A stretch of DNA of 54,849 nucleotides from Sphingopyxis sp. HIX. GTDB lineage: Bacteria > Pseudomonadota > Alphaproteobacteria > Sphingomonadales > Sphingomonadaceae. The translations under genes were made by a program, and so were the position numbers. A model generated the notes under the pieces. It worked only from the letters and a program-made list of their open reading frames with translations, ran no database searches and was not told where the DNA came from. The stretch is taken from contig NZ_LNSB01000035.1 of the NCBI RefSeq assembly GCF_001468285.1, positions 1 to 54,849 of the forward strand, given 5' to 3'. Positions 19,190 to 28,595 of the stretch are shown here, piece after piece; within the stretch, counting starts at the first letter, position 1; each line of letters starts with the position of its first letter.

Positions 19190-19222
19190 GGGGTCGCCGG
19201 TTCCATCCGGCGGCCCCTTTTT
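19190..19222 (+). terminator. Intrinsic terminator of the first lipoprotein gene
   Basis: GGGGTCGCCGG (19190-19200) pairs with CCGGCGGCCCC (19207-19217) with one G-T wobble, and is followed by a T6 tract. An A5 run on the 5' side could make it bidirectional. It starts about 30 bp after the stop codon. Confidence 0.88.
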
Positions 19223-19342
19223 CGTTGTGGAACAGATGCGTGCGGCGCCGAGCCGTTGACGGTTGCCAAGGGCGCCGTCGGGCATTAGTCCTTTGCGACA
19301 GGGACCGGATGCCGGTCACCTTGGCATTCGAAAGGATTATCC

Positions 19343-19642
19343 ATGCGCAAACTCATCATCGCTTCGGTCGCTGCCGCTGCTTTCAGCCTGACCGCCTGCT
19401 CGGAAAAGACCCAGGACGCTGCTTCGGCGACCGCCGAATCGGCCGCTGACGACGCCGCCGCCGCGGGCGACGCCGCTGCCGAGGCGACCGCCGAAGCCGC
19501 CGACGCGACCGCCGAGGCCGCCAAGGATGCCGGCAACGCCGTCGAAGGCACCGTGAACGCTGCCGGCGACGCCGCCGCTGCTGCGGGCGACAAGGTCAAG
19601 GAAGAAACCGCCAAGGCCGCCGCCAACGACGAGAAGAAGTAA
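19343..19642 (+). CDS. Alanine-rich small lipoprotein, paralogue of the preceding gene
   Basis: The 99-residue product begins MRKLIIASVAAAAFSLTAC, a lipoprotein signal with LTAC lipobox (Cys19). The mature part again consists of Ala/Asp/Glu/Lys repeats with AADATAEAAKDAGNAV-type helical periodicity. AAAGGA at about 19334-19339 is the ribosome-binding site. It has its own promoter region (about 120 bp) and terminator, so it is expressed separately from the first copy. Length, signal and composition indicate a local duplication followed by divergence. No function is assigned. Confidence 0.82.
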   Translation: MRKLIIASVAAAAFSLTACSEKTQDAASATAESAADDAAAAGDAAAEATAEAADATAEAAKDAGNAVEGTVNAAGDAAAAAGDKVKEETAKAAANDEKK

Positions 19643-19673
19643 GTCGTCGGCGCGCTTTAGCGTGTAGATCAAG

Positions 19674-19705
19674 GGGCTCCATTCCGTGCGAATGGGGCCC
19701 TTTTT
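19674..19705 (+). terminator. Intrinsic terminator of the second lipoprotein gene
   Basis: GGGCTCCATTC (19674-19684) pairs with GAATGGGGCCC (19690-19700), one wobble, 5-nt loop, followed by TTTTT. It ends only 17 bp before the start of the third small lipoprotein gene, so that gene is expressed by read-through or from a promoter within this region. Confidence 0.85.
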
Positions 19706-19721
19706 CGTCGGGAGATCGTGC

Positions 19722-19925
19722 ATGAACCGGACCCTGTTGCTGCTACCGGCCGTTGCCGCGCTGGCGCTGGCAGCCTGCAGCCGCACCGATAACGAACCCG
19801 GCCCCGGTGGAGTGACCGTCGCCGAGGCGAAGGCGCTCGACGATGCCGCCGAGATGCTCGAAAGCCGCGACGCCGTGCCGCCCGCCGAGGCCGAGGCGGC
19901 GGCGAAGGAAAGCGCGGGCGAATAG
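19722..19925 (+). CDS. Small lipoprotein of unknown function
   Basis: The 67-residue product begins MNRTLLLLPAVAALALAAC, a lipoprotein signal with LAAC lipobox (Cys19). The mature chain of about 48 residues is acidic and Ala/Glu-rich, and it lacks the repeated AADAA pattern of its two upstream neighbours. ATG 19722 has GGGAGA at about 19710-19715 as ribosome-binding site. The frame is open to 19686, but the upstream extension breaks the signal peptide. It is the third small lipoprotein gene in a row on this strand. Confidence 0.72.
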   Translation: MNRTLLLLPAVAALALAACSRTDNEPGPGGVTVAEAKALDDAAEMLESRDAVPPAEAEAAAKESAGE

Positions 19926-20070
19926 CGCTTCCCCTGCGCCCGGCGAAGGCGTAGACCGGCATCGTTCCGCGACTGGCGCTGACGATGGAAACCCATCAGG
20001 GAGCGGGACTTCGCCGACCGGCGAACGAGCCGCGCGCCTGGGCGTCCCTTCCTGCCGACAGGAGTGCGCC

Positions 20071-20751
20071 ATGACCGACGCCGCCACCACCCAGATCGTC
20101 TTCCTGCTGTTCCCGGGCATCACCCAGCTCGACTTTACCGCGCCTGCGCAGGCACTGTGCCGCATGCCGGGTGCGGCGCTCGCCGGCGCCGCAAGGTCGC
20201 TCGACCCGATCGCTACCGACAGCGGCTTTTCGATTCTGCCGACGCATGATTTCGCCTCCTGCCCACAGGCCGATATCCTTTGTATCCCCGGCGGGCATGG
20301 GGTGACCAAGGCGCTGGCCGACGAGGCGACGATCGATTTCATCGCGCGGCAGGCGGCGGGTGCGACATGGGTGACGAGCGTGTGCACCGGCGCCTTCCTG
20401 CTCGGCCGCGCCGGACTGCTGGTGGGCAAGCGCGCGACGACGCATTGGGGCTATACGCACCTGCTGCCGCTGGTCGGCGCGACTTATGAGCAGGCGCGCA
20501 TCGTCGAGGACGGCAATGTCGTGACCAGCGGGGGAGTGACCTCGGGGCTCGACTTCGCGCTGACGCTGATCGCGCGCATCCGCGGCGATGCCGTGGCGCA
20601 GGCGATCCAACTCGCGATCGAATATGATCCCGCGCCGCCTTTCGTTGGCGGCCATCCCGACCGGGCCCCCGCCGCGGTGACCGAAGGGCTGAAGGCGCGT
20701 GTCTATAACGCGGCGGCGGCGCGGATGGAGGCGGCGCTGACCGCGCGCTAG
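20071..20751 (+). CDS. DJ-1/PfpI family protein, isonitrile hydratase-like
   Basis: The 226-residue product has the DJ-1/PfpI fold. The nucleophile elbow is SVCTGAFLLGRAGLL with Cys105. The following RATTHWGY block and VTSGGVTSGLDFAL are as in isonitrile hydratase and in the N-terminal domain of GATase1-type AraC regulators. No AraC helix-turn-helix follows, so this is the free enzyme form. AGGAG at 20060-20064 is an excellent ribosome-binding site for ATG 20071. The substrate is not certain; isonitrile hydration is the nearest known activity. Confidence 0.82.
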   Translation: MTDAATTQIVFLLFPGITQLDFTAPAQALCRMPGAALAGAARSLDPIATDSGFSILPTHDFASCPQADILCIPGGHGVTKALADEATIDFIARQAAGATWVTSVCTGAFLLGRAGLLVGKRATTHWGYTHLLPLVGATYEQARIVEDGNVVTSGGVTSGLDFALTLIARIRGDAVAQAIQLAIEYDPAPPFVGGHPDRAPAAVTEGLKARVYNAAAARMEAALTAR

Positions 20752-20850
20752 AGTACCAGTTTTGATAGAATTAAAACCGGCACTCTAGATTCTTGTTTTT
20801 CCGTGATTGCCGAGTCGTGAAATGTTCCATTTCACTCGAAATCACTCTAG
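20748..20850. repeat. Double-hairpin element between convergent genes
   Basis: First hairpin 20748-20788: CTAGAGTACCAGTTTT against AAAACCGGCACTCTAG, 14 of 16 positions pairing. Second hairpin 20803-20845: outer GTGATT/AATCAC and inner GTGAAATG-TTC-CATTTCAC. CTAGAGT or its complement occurs three times (20748, 20782, 20844). It overlaps the stop codons of the DJ-1/PfpI and glutaminyl cyclotransferase genes and likely terminates both. Confidence 0.75.
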
Positions 20851-21611
20851 CGGCAGTCGGTCAGCGCGATCTCGAACAGCTTCGACCAATATTTGCCCGT
20901 GACGAACAGGCGTTTGCCCTTGGCGTCCCAGGCGATGCCGTTGAGCACCGCGTCGCGGTCGTTGCCGCCCGCCTGATCGCGGAGGCCATCGAGGTCGACG
21001 ATATATTTGACCGCGCCGCTTTCGGGGTCGATGCGCACGATCGCATCGGTCATCCAGACATTGGCCCAGATTTCGCCGTCGACCGTCTCGAGCTCGTTGA
21101 GCATCGGCAGCGGGGTGTTCGCCAGCCGCACCGTCACCTTCTTTTGCTCGGTCATCGTCGCGGGGTCGAAGAAGCGGAGTTCGGGCGTGCCGTCGCTGAG
21201 CACCAGGCTGTCGCCGACCATCGTGACGCCCCAGCCTTCGCCGGCGTAGCGGAAATCGCCGACCGGCTTCAGGTCCTTGATCCGCCAGCGATGGCCGATG
21301 CCGCCCTGCCAGGTGACCCCGATGATCTGGTCCTTCCAGCGCGTGCTGCCCTCGCCGAACTGGTCGGCGGGCAGTTTCGTCTCGGCGAGCGCCTTGCCCG
21401 TCGCGAGATCGAGCCGCGCGACGCGCGAGCGGCCGTACTGGCCCGTGGTCTCGTAGAGATGCCCGCCGTGCCAGAAGAGCCCCTGCGTGAAGCTGTCCGT
21501 GTCGTGCGGATAGGTCTGGACGATGCGATAGCCGCATCGCGGGACGGGGGCCGGCGCGGGTTCGGCGGCGGGCGCGGCGAGCGCGAGGGTAAAGGCAAGC
21601 GCGAAGCTCAT
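20847..21611 (-). CDS. Glutaminyl-peptide cyclotransferase (beta-propeller type)
   Basis: The 254-residue product has a signal peptide (MSFALAFTLALAAPAAEP). The propeller that follows carries the motifs YPHDTDSFTQGLFW near residue 35, YGRSRVARLDL, ETKLPADQFGEG and ELETVDGEIWANVWMTD. These are typical of the five-bladed bacterial/plant-type enzyme that converts N-terminal Gln to pyroglutamate in the periplasm. ATG 21611 overlaps the sulfotransferase stop (ATGA), so the two genes are translationally coupled. Its own stop lies in the double-hairpin element. Confidence 0.9.
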   Translation of the reverse strand: MSFALAFTLALAAPAAEPAPAPVPRCGYRIVQTYPHDTDSFTQGLFWHGGHLYETTGQYGRSRVARLDLATGKALAETKLPADQFGEGSTRWKDQIIGVTWQGGIGHRWRIKDLKPVGDFRYAGEGWGVTMVGDSLVLSDGTPELRFFDPATMTEQKKVTVRLANTPLPMLNELETVDGEIWANVWMTDAIVRIDPESGAVKYIVDLDGLRDQAGGNDRDAVLNGIAWDAKGKRLFVTGKYWSKLFEIALTDCR

Positions 21612-22822
21612 AGCGCGCCCTGCCCGCTCGCCGATGAATGCGGCATGGCCGGACGCGCGCTCCGCATCGCTTCGAGCTGCGCGTAGGTTGCGAGCAAAGG
21701 CGCGGCGGCATCGCGCAGCGCGTCGGAGGCCTCGCGCTGCTTCGCTTCGCTGTCGCCGGTGAAGGTCTGCCCCGGCGCCTTCGAATAGCGTCCGCCCGCC
21801 GCGACGATCTGCTCGAGTGCATCTGGATCGGGCGCAACCCCGAAGTGCGGCAGGATCGCGTCGGTCAGCGCGCCCGGCAATTCGCGGTAATTGAGGAGCA
21901 GGCACTGCGCGTCGACGGCGTCGGCGGCGGCGCGGCAGATGCGGTCGAGGATCCAGGCGGCATAGTCTTCCGCTGCCGCGCCCTCGGCGGGATCGACCCC
22001 ATAGGTTTCGAGCGGCAGCACCCCGGGGCGGACGTGCATGCCCGCGCGGCGCTGCTGCGACACCAGCACCTCGATCGGGTCGCGGTAGAGGAAGACCCAA
22101 GGCACGTCGGGCCACAGCCCGCGGAGCCGCGGCAGCACGAAGCTGTGCCAGGCGTCGAGCTTGAGGAAGCGGTGGCGCACGCCCTCGCCACGGTCGCGGA
22201 TCAGCGCGCCCGCCAGCGCGCGGATCATCGCGGGCGCCACCTGCCCGCGCCCGGCGAGCTGGATCATCGTGTCGAGCACCGGCGGTTCGGAGACGACGAC
22301 ATGCTCGGGCACCGCGCCCAGCATTTGCCCGACGAGCGTCGAGCCGCAGCGCGACATATGGTAGACGAGGCCGTCGGGCGGCGGCGCGTCGGCGAAGGCC
22401 TCGAGCGCGGCCGAGGGCGTCGCGCAGCGCATCAGCCGGTTGAACGGCAGCACGCGCACCTTGCGCCATGTTTCCTCGAAAAAGGGATCGGTCAGCGGCA
22501 GCGCTGCGAAGTGCAGCCATTCGACCACGACCGCGCCCCCATAGCCCTTGAGCTCGACGGGGAGCCAGTGGCGCGGCGGCGCATCGGCGAGGCGCAGCGC
22601 GGGCAGGTCCTGCTCCATCTGCGGCGTCGCGGCGCGCGCCAGCCCGGCGGCGAAGGTCTGGCGCGTGATCGGAAGGCCCAAGCCATCGGCATAGGCGGTG
22701 ACCGCATCGAGGAAGGTTTCTACCTCGACGATCGGGGCGAGGCGAAGCTGCGCCGCCTCGTCGGCGAGCAGCGCGGCGCGGAGGCGGTCGATCGGCGAAG
22801 CGGGCGTCATCGGCCGCTTCAT
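21608..22822 (-). CDS. Sulfotransferase family protein
   Basis: The product is 404 residues from ATG 22822 (ATG 22810 is equally possible). The PAPS 5'-phosphosulfate loop is HMSRCGSTLVGQML near residue 155. The 3'-phosphate-binding region is WVFLYRDPIEVLVSQQRR near residue 243. Both are characteristic of sulfotransferases. An N-terminal domain of about 140 residues precedes the catalytic part and has no motif I know. It is cytoplasmic by appearance, and the acceptor is unknown. It overlaps the cyclotransferase gene by 4 bp, so the two may modify the same class of peptide; that is speculation. Confidence 0.85.
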   Translation of the reverse strand: MKRPMTPASPIDRLRAALLADEAAQLRLAPIVEVETFLDAVTAYADGLGLPITRQTFAAGLARAATPQMEQDLPALRLADAPPRHWLPVELKGYGGAVVVEWLHFAALPLTDPFFEETWRKVRVLPFNRLMRCATPSAALEAFADAPPPDGLVYHMSRCGSTLVGQMLGAVPEHVVVSEPPVLDTMIQLAGRGQVAPAMIRALAGALIRDRGEGVRHRFLKLDAWHSFVLPRLRGLWPDVPWVFLYRDPIEVLVSQQRRAGMHVRPGVLPLETYGVDPAEGAAAEDYAAWILDRICRAAADAVDAQCLLLNYRELPGALTDAILPHFGVAPDPDALEQIVAAGGRYSKAPGQTFTGDSEAKQREASDALRDAAAPLLATYAQLEAMRSARPAMPHSSASGQGAL

Positions 22823-22850
22823 GCCCGCCCTTGGCCCGCGGGGAAACAAA

Positions 22851-22879
22851 AAAGGGCCGGGAGATCGCTCTCCCGGCCC
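22851..22879 (-). terminator. Intrinsic terminator of groESL
   Basis: On the minus strand TCTCCCGGCCC-complementary arms (22869-22879 and 22854-22864, 11 bp perfect, loop of 4) are followed by a T6 run. It lies 39 bp beyond the groEL stop and before the sulfotransferase start, separating the two transcription units. Confidence 0.9.
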
Positions 22880-22917
22880 CTTCTGTGACTTGGCCGTTCG
22901 GCAAGCGGGCTGTGGAC

Positions 22918-24600
<1,683 letters not shown>

Positions 24601-24624
24601 TCACTCGTGATTCGATGAAATCGC

Positions 24625-24912
24625 TCAGGCGATAACGCCGAGGATGTCCGATTCCTTCATGATCAGCAGCTCTTCGCCGTCGACCTTGACTTCGGTGCCC
24701 GACCATTTGCCGAACAGGATGCGGTCGCCGGCCTTGACGTCGAGCGGGGTGACCTTGCCGTCGTCGGCGCGGGTGCCCGAACCGACCGAGACGACTTCGC
24801 CTTCCTGCGGCTTTTCCTTGGCGGTGTCGGGGATGATGATGCCGCCGGCCGTCTTTTCTTCGGCTTCGATACGGCGGACGAGCACGCGGTCGTGCAGCGG
24901 ACGAAATTGCAT
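24625..24912 (-). CDS. groES: Co-chaperonin GroES (10 kDa)
   Basis: The 95-residue product [20 protein letters not shown] has the mobile loop [17 protein letters not shown] (residues about 20-36) and ends [12 protein letters not shown] 24912 has GGAGGGA as ribosome-binding site. The frame is open further upstream, but that region contains the CIRCE and promoter. It is the first gene of groES-groEL and caps the GroEL ring. Confidence 0.99.
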   Translation of the reverse strand: MQFRPLHDRVLVRRIEAEEKTAGGIIIPDTAKEKPQEGEVVSVGSGTRADDGKVTPLDVKAGDRILFGKWSGTEVKVDGEELLIMKESDILGVIA

Positions 24913-24947
24913 GGAATATCCCTCCAGAGATGCAAATGATGTCGTTC

Positions 24948-24974
24948 TTAGCACTCGCAGAGCGAGAGTGCTAA
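24948..24974. promoter_or_regulatory. CIRCE operator for HrcA
   Basis: TTAGCACTC (24948-24956), 9 bp, GAGTGCTAA (24966-24974) is a perfect match to the consensus CIRCE. It lies between the heat-shock-type promoter and groES, about 36 bp upstream of the start codon, overlapping the expected transcription start. HrcA repression of groESL is expected. Confidence 0.97.
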
Positions 24975-24983
24975 CAGGCGGCC

Positions 24984-25012
24984 ATATGGGTGGGAGTCCA
25001 GAGGCCGTCAAG
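24984..25012 (-). promoter_or_regulatory. Sigma-32 (RpoH)-like heat-shock promoter of groESL
   Basis: On the minus strand CTTGACG (25012-25006), a 14-bp spacer and ACCCATAT (24991-24984) closely match the RpoH consensus (CTTGAAA and CCCCATNT). The -10 ends 10 bp before the CIRCE. groESL thus seems to have both RpoH activation and HrcA repression, as in several alphaproteobacteria. Confidence 0.75.
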
Positions 25013-25035
25013 CACGCCCCTGCAAGTTTTTTGCG

Positions 25036-26433
25036 TCAGGCCGGTAACAGCCCGAGACGGCCGCGCATCCGCCAGCGCAACATAAGAAGACCCGCCACCA
25101 GAACAAGCCCCACCGCGAGGCCGATCCACACCCCGACGCCGGCCCAGGGGGTCCAGAAGCCGAGGTAGATCGCGGTGCCGTAGCCGCCGATCCAGTAACC
25201 GCAGATCGCGATGATCATCGGGGTGCGCGTGTCCTGCAGCCCGCGCAGCGCGCCCGCCGCGACCGCCTGCGCGCCGTCGAACAGCTGGAAGGCAGCGGCG
25301 ACGACGAGGAACTGCATCGCGAAGCCGACGAGTGCGGCATTCTTCGCGGCGTCGACGTCGACATAGATCGACAGGACGAGTGCGGGGAACAGCCAGATGG
25401 TGAGCGCGGTGAAGGCCATGAAGCCGATGCCGAGCACCATCGCCGCCGTCCCGGCGTGGGCGATGCCGCGATGGTCGCGTGCGCCATAGGCGAGCCCGAC
25501 GCGGATCGTCGCCGCCTGCGCGACCCCGAACGGGATCTGGAAGGCCAGCGCCGCGACCTGCAGCGCGATGGTGTGCCCGGCAAGCTCGGCCTCGCCGATG
25601 CGCCCCATCAGGAAGGCGGCGCCGGTGAACAGTCCCGCCTCGGCCAGGATGGTCAGCGCGATCGGGGTGCCGATGCGCAGCATCTCGAAAAAGCGCGTCC
25701 ATTCGGCGCGCCACCATTTGCCGAACAGATGGTAGCGTCGCAGCCGCCGGTCGGTCTGGATGATGACGACATAGGCGAGCAGCATCAGCGTGCTGGTCAT
25801 CACGCTCGACAGCGCCGACCCCTCGAGGCCGAGTGCGGGCACGCCGAGGTTGCCGAACACCAGCGCCCAATTGCCGAGCGCGTTGACCCCGAGCGCGAAG
25901 AAGGTGATCGCGGTCGCGATCTTGGGCCGGCCGAGCGCCGAGACGAAGATGCGCAGCACCGCCGCCGCGATCATCGGGAACATGCCCCACAGCAGGATGA
26001 GCAGGAAATCGGCGGCGCGCGCCGAGGTTTCGGGCGGCTGGCCGGTCGCGAGCATGATCGGCCCGCCGAGCGCGCAGACGCCCATGAAGACCAGCGAGAC
26101 GAGCGCGCTCAGCCACAGCGCCATGCGCACCGAGCGCCGCACCTCGCGCACCGCATGCTTGCGGCGGCCAAGCTCGGCGGCGACCAGCGGCGCGACTGCG
26201 CCGACGAGGCCGGTGCCGGTCCACAGCAGCAGTCCGAAGATCGAGACGCCGAGCGACGAAGCGGCGAGTGCGGCGTCGCCGAGCCGCGCGACGAAGATGA
26301 CGTCGATGGCATGGACGAGCATCTGGAGCAGGTTCGCCGCCGCCAGCGGCCAGGCGAGCGCCAGCGTCGCGCGAAACTCGGCGCCAAGACCCTGCGGCAC
26401 ATCCGCGGTCAGGGGGGTGGTCTTCTGCAACAC
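25036..26433 (-). CDS. MATE family efflux transporter
   Basis: The 465-residue product has about 12 hydrophobic segments arranged in two related halves. The first half begins LALAWPLAAANLLQMLVHAIDVIFVARLGD, the N-terminal MATE signature, and the second has LRIGTPIALTILAEAGLFTGAAFLMGRIG. It would export cationic drugs or metabolites with Na+ or H+ exchange across the inner membrane (NorM-like). It is alone on its strand, downstream of the TIR-OmpA gene by 133 bp. The substrate is unknown. Confidence 0.93.
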   Translation of the reverse strand: MLQKTTPLTADVPQGLGAEFRATLALAWPLAAANLLQMLVHAIDVIFVARLGDAALAASSLGVSIFGLLLWTGTGLVGAVAPLVAAELGRRKHAVREVRRSVRMALWLSALVSLVFMGVCALGGPIMLATGQPPETSARAADFLLILLWGMFPMIAAAVLRIFVSALGRPKIATAITFFALGVNALGNWALVFGNLGVPALGLEGSALSSVMTSTLMLLAYVVIIQTDRRLRRYHLFGKWWRAEWTRFFEMLRIGTPIALTILAEAGLFTGAAFLMGRIGEAELAGHTIALQVAALAFQIPFGVAQAATIRVGLAYGARDHRGIAHAGTAAMVLGIGFMAFTALTIWLFPALVLSIYVDVDAAKNAALVGFAMQFLVVAAAFQLFDGAQAVAAGALRGLQDTRTPMIIAICGYWIGGYGTAIYLGFWTPWAGVGVWIGLAVGLVLVAGLLMLRWRMRGRLGLLPA

Positions 26434-26566
26434 AGCCGGCCCGGATAGGCGGGGCTTGCCGGGGTTTCAATCGGGGGATTGAGTCAGGGGGCGTTTCGTG
26501 GGCGGGGGTGGCATAATGGCAACAGGAAGGGGGCGAACGCGACCGGCGTCGGTGCTGCCGGATACT

Positions 26567-27865
26567 TTAGCGGAAGGTGACTTCGACGCGGCGGTTCTGC
26601 GACTCGCGTACGCCGTCGGGCGTCGCCACCTTAAGCCGCGATTCGCCAAAGGCCTGCGTCGTCATGACGCCGTCGGGAATGCCGCGTCCCGCGAGATATT
26701 GGCGAACGCTTGCCGCCATGCGTTCACTCATGCCGACATTGTAGCTGGCGCTGCCCGAACTGTCGGTATGCCCGTCGATTTGCACCGGGCCGCCGCATCG
26801 CTCCCATCGTGAGGCCGCGAGGTTGAGGGTGCCGGCCGCTTCGGGTGGGAGGGAGGTCTGATCCCAGTTGAAATAGACGATATAGGGGCCGGGGTTGCAG
26901 TCGAGCCGCGACACGTCGGCAATGGCGACCTTGTTTGCGGGGGTAGCGGCGTTGTTGGTATCTTTCGCCGCCGGCGGCAAAACGCCGGTCGTATCAACGG
27001 CAGCCGCGGCTGCGGCCGCCTTTTCGGCGGCATCCATCTCGGCCGGCGGTTTCCAGGTCGTTGCCGGATCGGTACTCTTGGTCTCCGCCGACGAGGTCGT
27101 GCGGGGGTCGATCACTAAATTTACCCATGTCAGCAAGGCCAACGTCGACAAAGCGACCGCCACCAGCCCAAGAGGCGATCGCAACATCGCAGGCAGTCGA
27201 TCGCTTATGGTTTTGTTTGCGGCCTCGTTGCCGGGGTCCGGCGGCAAGCCCTGCTTCACCGGCTGGCGCGTCGGCCGGACTGCCGCGGCGTCTGCGCGTG
27301 GTGCCGGCTGGGCAGGCGATGGAGTCGGCCCGGCCTGCGCCCCCTGTTCCTCCAGCGCCGCCAGTCGCTCGCGCGCCCTGATGGCGAGCGGATCGAGACC
27401 ATGTGCGGCAAGCCAGTCGTGCCATAACCCGGGCTCGGCGGCCTGCTCGCACCGCACATAGTCGCCGAGCCCCGGACGCCCGGCCAACCGGCCGATGCGA
27501 CTTACGATCTGGCACCACCCCTCGCCCGACTGGAAATTGCCGGCGTCGAACAGGTCGACCGTCTGGACAGAGCGGAACTCGAGCGGCGGCAGGCAGTCGT
27601 CGAGCCGCGCCGCGACCAGCCTTTCGCCCTGCTTGCCGGTGCGCGCCTCGTTGCGGATCCAGTCGCTGTTGCGTGCCAGTTCCGACCAGAGCACGAGGAT
27701 CGCCTTGGCGCCTTCCACCTCGCGCTCGATTTCGCGGTCGAAGGAGGTTCCGGGCTCGATGCGGCCGTCGAACCACACCGACAGCTTAAGGTCGACGAGC
27801 GCGTTGTAGATGGCGACGCAGCGCGGGCGCTCCTCGCGCTTGTAGCTGATGAAGACGTCGGTCAC
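26567..27865 (-). CDS. TIR domain - transmembrane - OmpA fusion protein
   Basis: The 432-residue product has an unusual architecture. Residues 1-105 are a TIR domain: box 1 DVFISYKREER, then SDWIRNEA, where Trp69-x3-Glu73 fits the catalytic glutamate of NAD-cleaving TIR proteins. A Pro/Ala-rich linker (175-212) leads to one transmembrane helix (about 231-252). A second Ala-rich linker leads to a C-terminal OmpA peptidoglycan-binding domain (about 320-432) with IDGHTDSSGS and ESQNRRVEV. The TIR would be cytosolic and the OmpA domain periplasmic. GTG 27865 lies 4 bp after the stop of the DUF5706 gene, so they form an operon. A role in defence or envelope-damage sensing is inference. Confidence 0.85.
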   Translation of the reverse strand: MTDVFISYKREERPRCVAIYNALVDLKLSVWFDGRIEPGTSFDREIEREVEGAKAILVLWSELARNSDWIRNEARTGKQGERLVAARLDDCLPPLEFRSVQTVDLFDAGNFQSGEGWCQIVSRIGRLAGRPGLGDYVRCEQAAEPGLWHDWLAAHGLDPLAIRARERLAALEEQGAQAGPTPSPAQPAPRADAAAVRPTRQPVKQGLPPDPGNEAANKTISDRLPAMLRSPLGLVAVALSTLALLTWVNLVIDPRTTSSAETKSTDPATTWKPPAEMDAAEKAAAAAAAVDTTGVLPPAAKDTNNAATPANKVAIADVSRLDCNPGPYIVYFNWDQTSLPPEAAGTLNLAASRWERCGGPVQIDGHTDSSGSASYNVGMSERMAASVRQYLAGRGIPDGVMTTQAFGESRLKVATPDGVRESQNRRVEVTFR

Positions 27866-27869
27866 GGGG

Positions 27870-28430
27870 TCATTGTGCCCAGAGCAGTATCATTTCGACG
27901 GCAAAGGCGACGAAGGTCAGCGTCAGCCCGACGACGAACAGCCGGTAGGCATAAGCGAGATAGCGATATTTGCGCCGCGCCAGCACGATGCCGTTCTGAT
28001 AGGTATCGCGCAGCATCGTCTCGTACAGATCTTCCTCGGTGCGCAGCCGCGCCTTGACCGCGTCGATAAACTCATCCTCCTCCATCTGCGCGAAGCGGCC
28101 GAAGAAGAGGATGTTGCTGTGGTCCTTGCCGTCCTTGTAGACGATCGGCGGCGCCTTGCCGACGCGCGGCAGCACCGCCGAGATCGCGAGCAGCGCCGAG
28201 AGGAAGGAAAAGGTCGCGAGGATCGCGAGCGGGATCGCGAGTGCGCCGGCCCCGGCGCGCGCCTGCCCGATCGCGAGGGTGAAGACGACGAAGGTCGCAC
28301 CCATCAGGATCGACGCCTTCTGGTCGGCCATCTGCGACAGGTTCATCGTCAATTGCTGGTTCGTGCGCACCAGATGCACCGCATTGGGCGGAAAGCTGAT
28401 CGGCGGCACCGCCGGTTTTTCGCTGTCCAT
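27870..28430 (-). CDS. DUF5706 (Pycsar effector PycTM-like) membrane protein
   Basis: The 186-residue product matches the DUF5706 pattern. MADQKASILMGATFVVF (residues 34-50) opens TM1 (about 41-56). TM2 covers about 63-86. The block NILFFGRFAQMEEDEFID follows, then RDTYQNGIVLARRKYRYLAYAY precedes TM3 (about 162-183). This family includes PycTM, which depolarises the membrane on binding cCMP or cUMP in Pycsar anti-phage systems. No cyclase is in the window. It is instead the first gene of a pair with the TIR-OmpA protein. It lies divergent from the sphingolipid acyl carrier protein gene, with 165 bp between. Its ligand is unknown. Confidence 0.85.
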   Translation of the reverse strand: MDSEKPAVPPISFPPNAVHLVRTNQQLTMNLSQMADQKASILMGATFVVFTLAIGQARAGAGALAIPLAILATFSFLSALLAISAVLPRVGKAPPIVYKDGKDHSNILFFGRFAQMEEDEFIDAVKARLRTEEDLYETMLRDTYQNGIVLARRKYRYLAYAYRLFVVGLTLTFVAFAVEMILLWAQ

Positions 28431-28595
28431 ACAATCCCCTCCCTGCCGAAGCGGCGCCGGGCGACCCTGTCACCCGAATGACATGAAGTCCCGCGGGCGG
28501 CAAGATGCTGCCCGAATCCCGCCGCATTCGCTTGCCAATCGGGAACGAGCGCGGCATGCCCGCGCGCAACATTCTTTCTTTACGGGACGCAGCCA

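Noticed and set aside
26567..28430. A full Pycsar or CBASS system
   Set aside because: No pyrimidine cyclase or CD-NTase gene is found in the window. Only the DUF5706 effector-like part is present, so calling it Pycsar is not supported.
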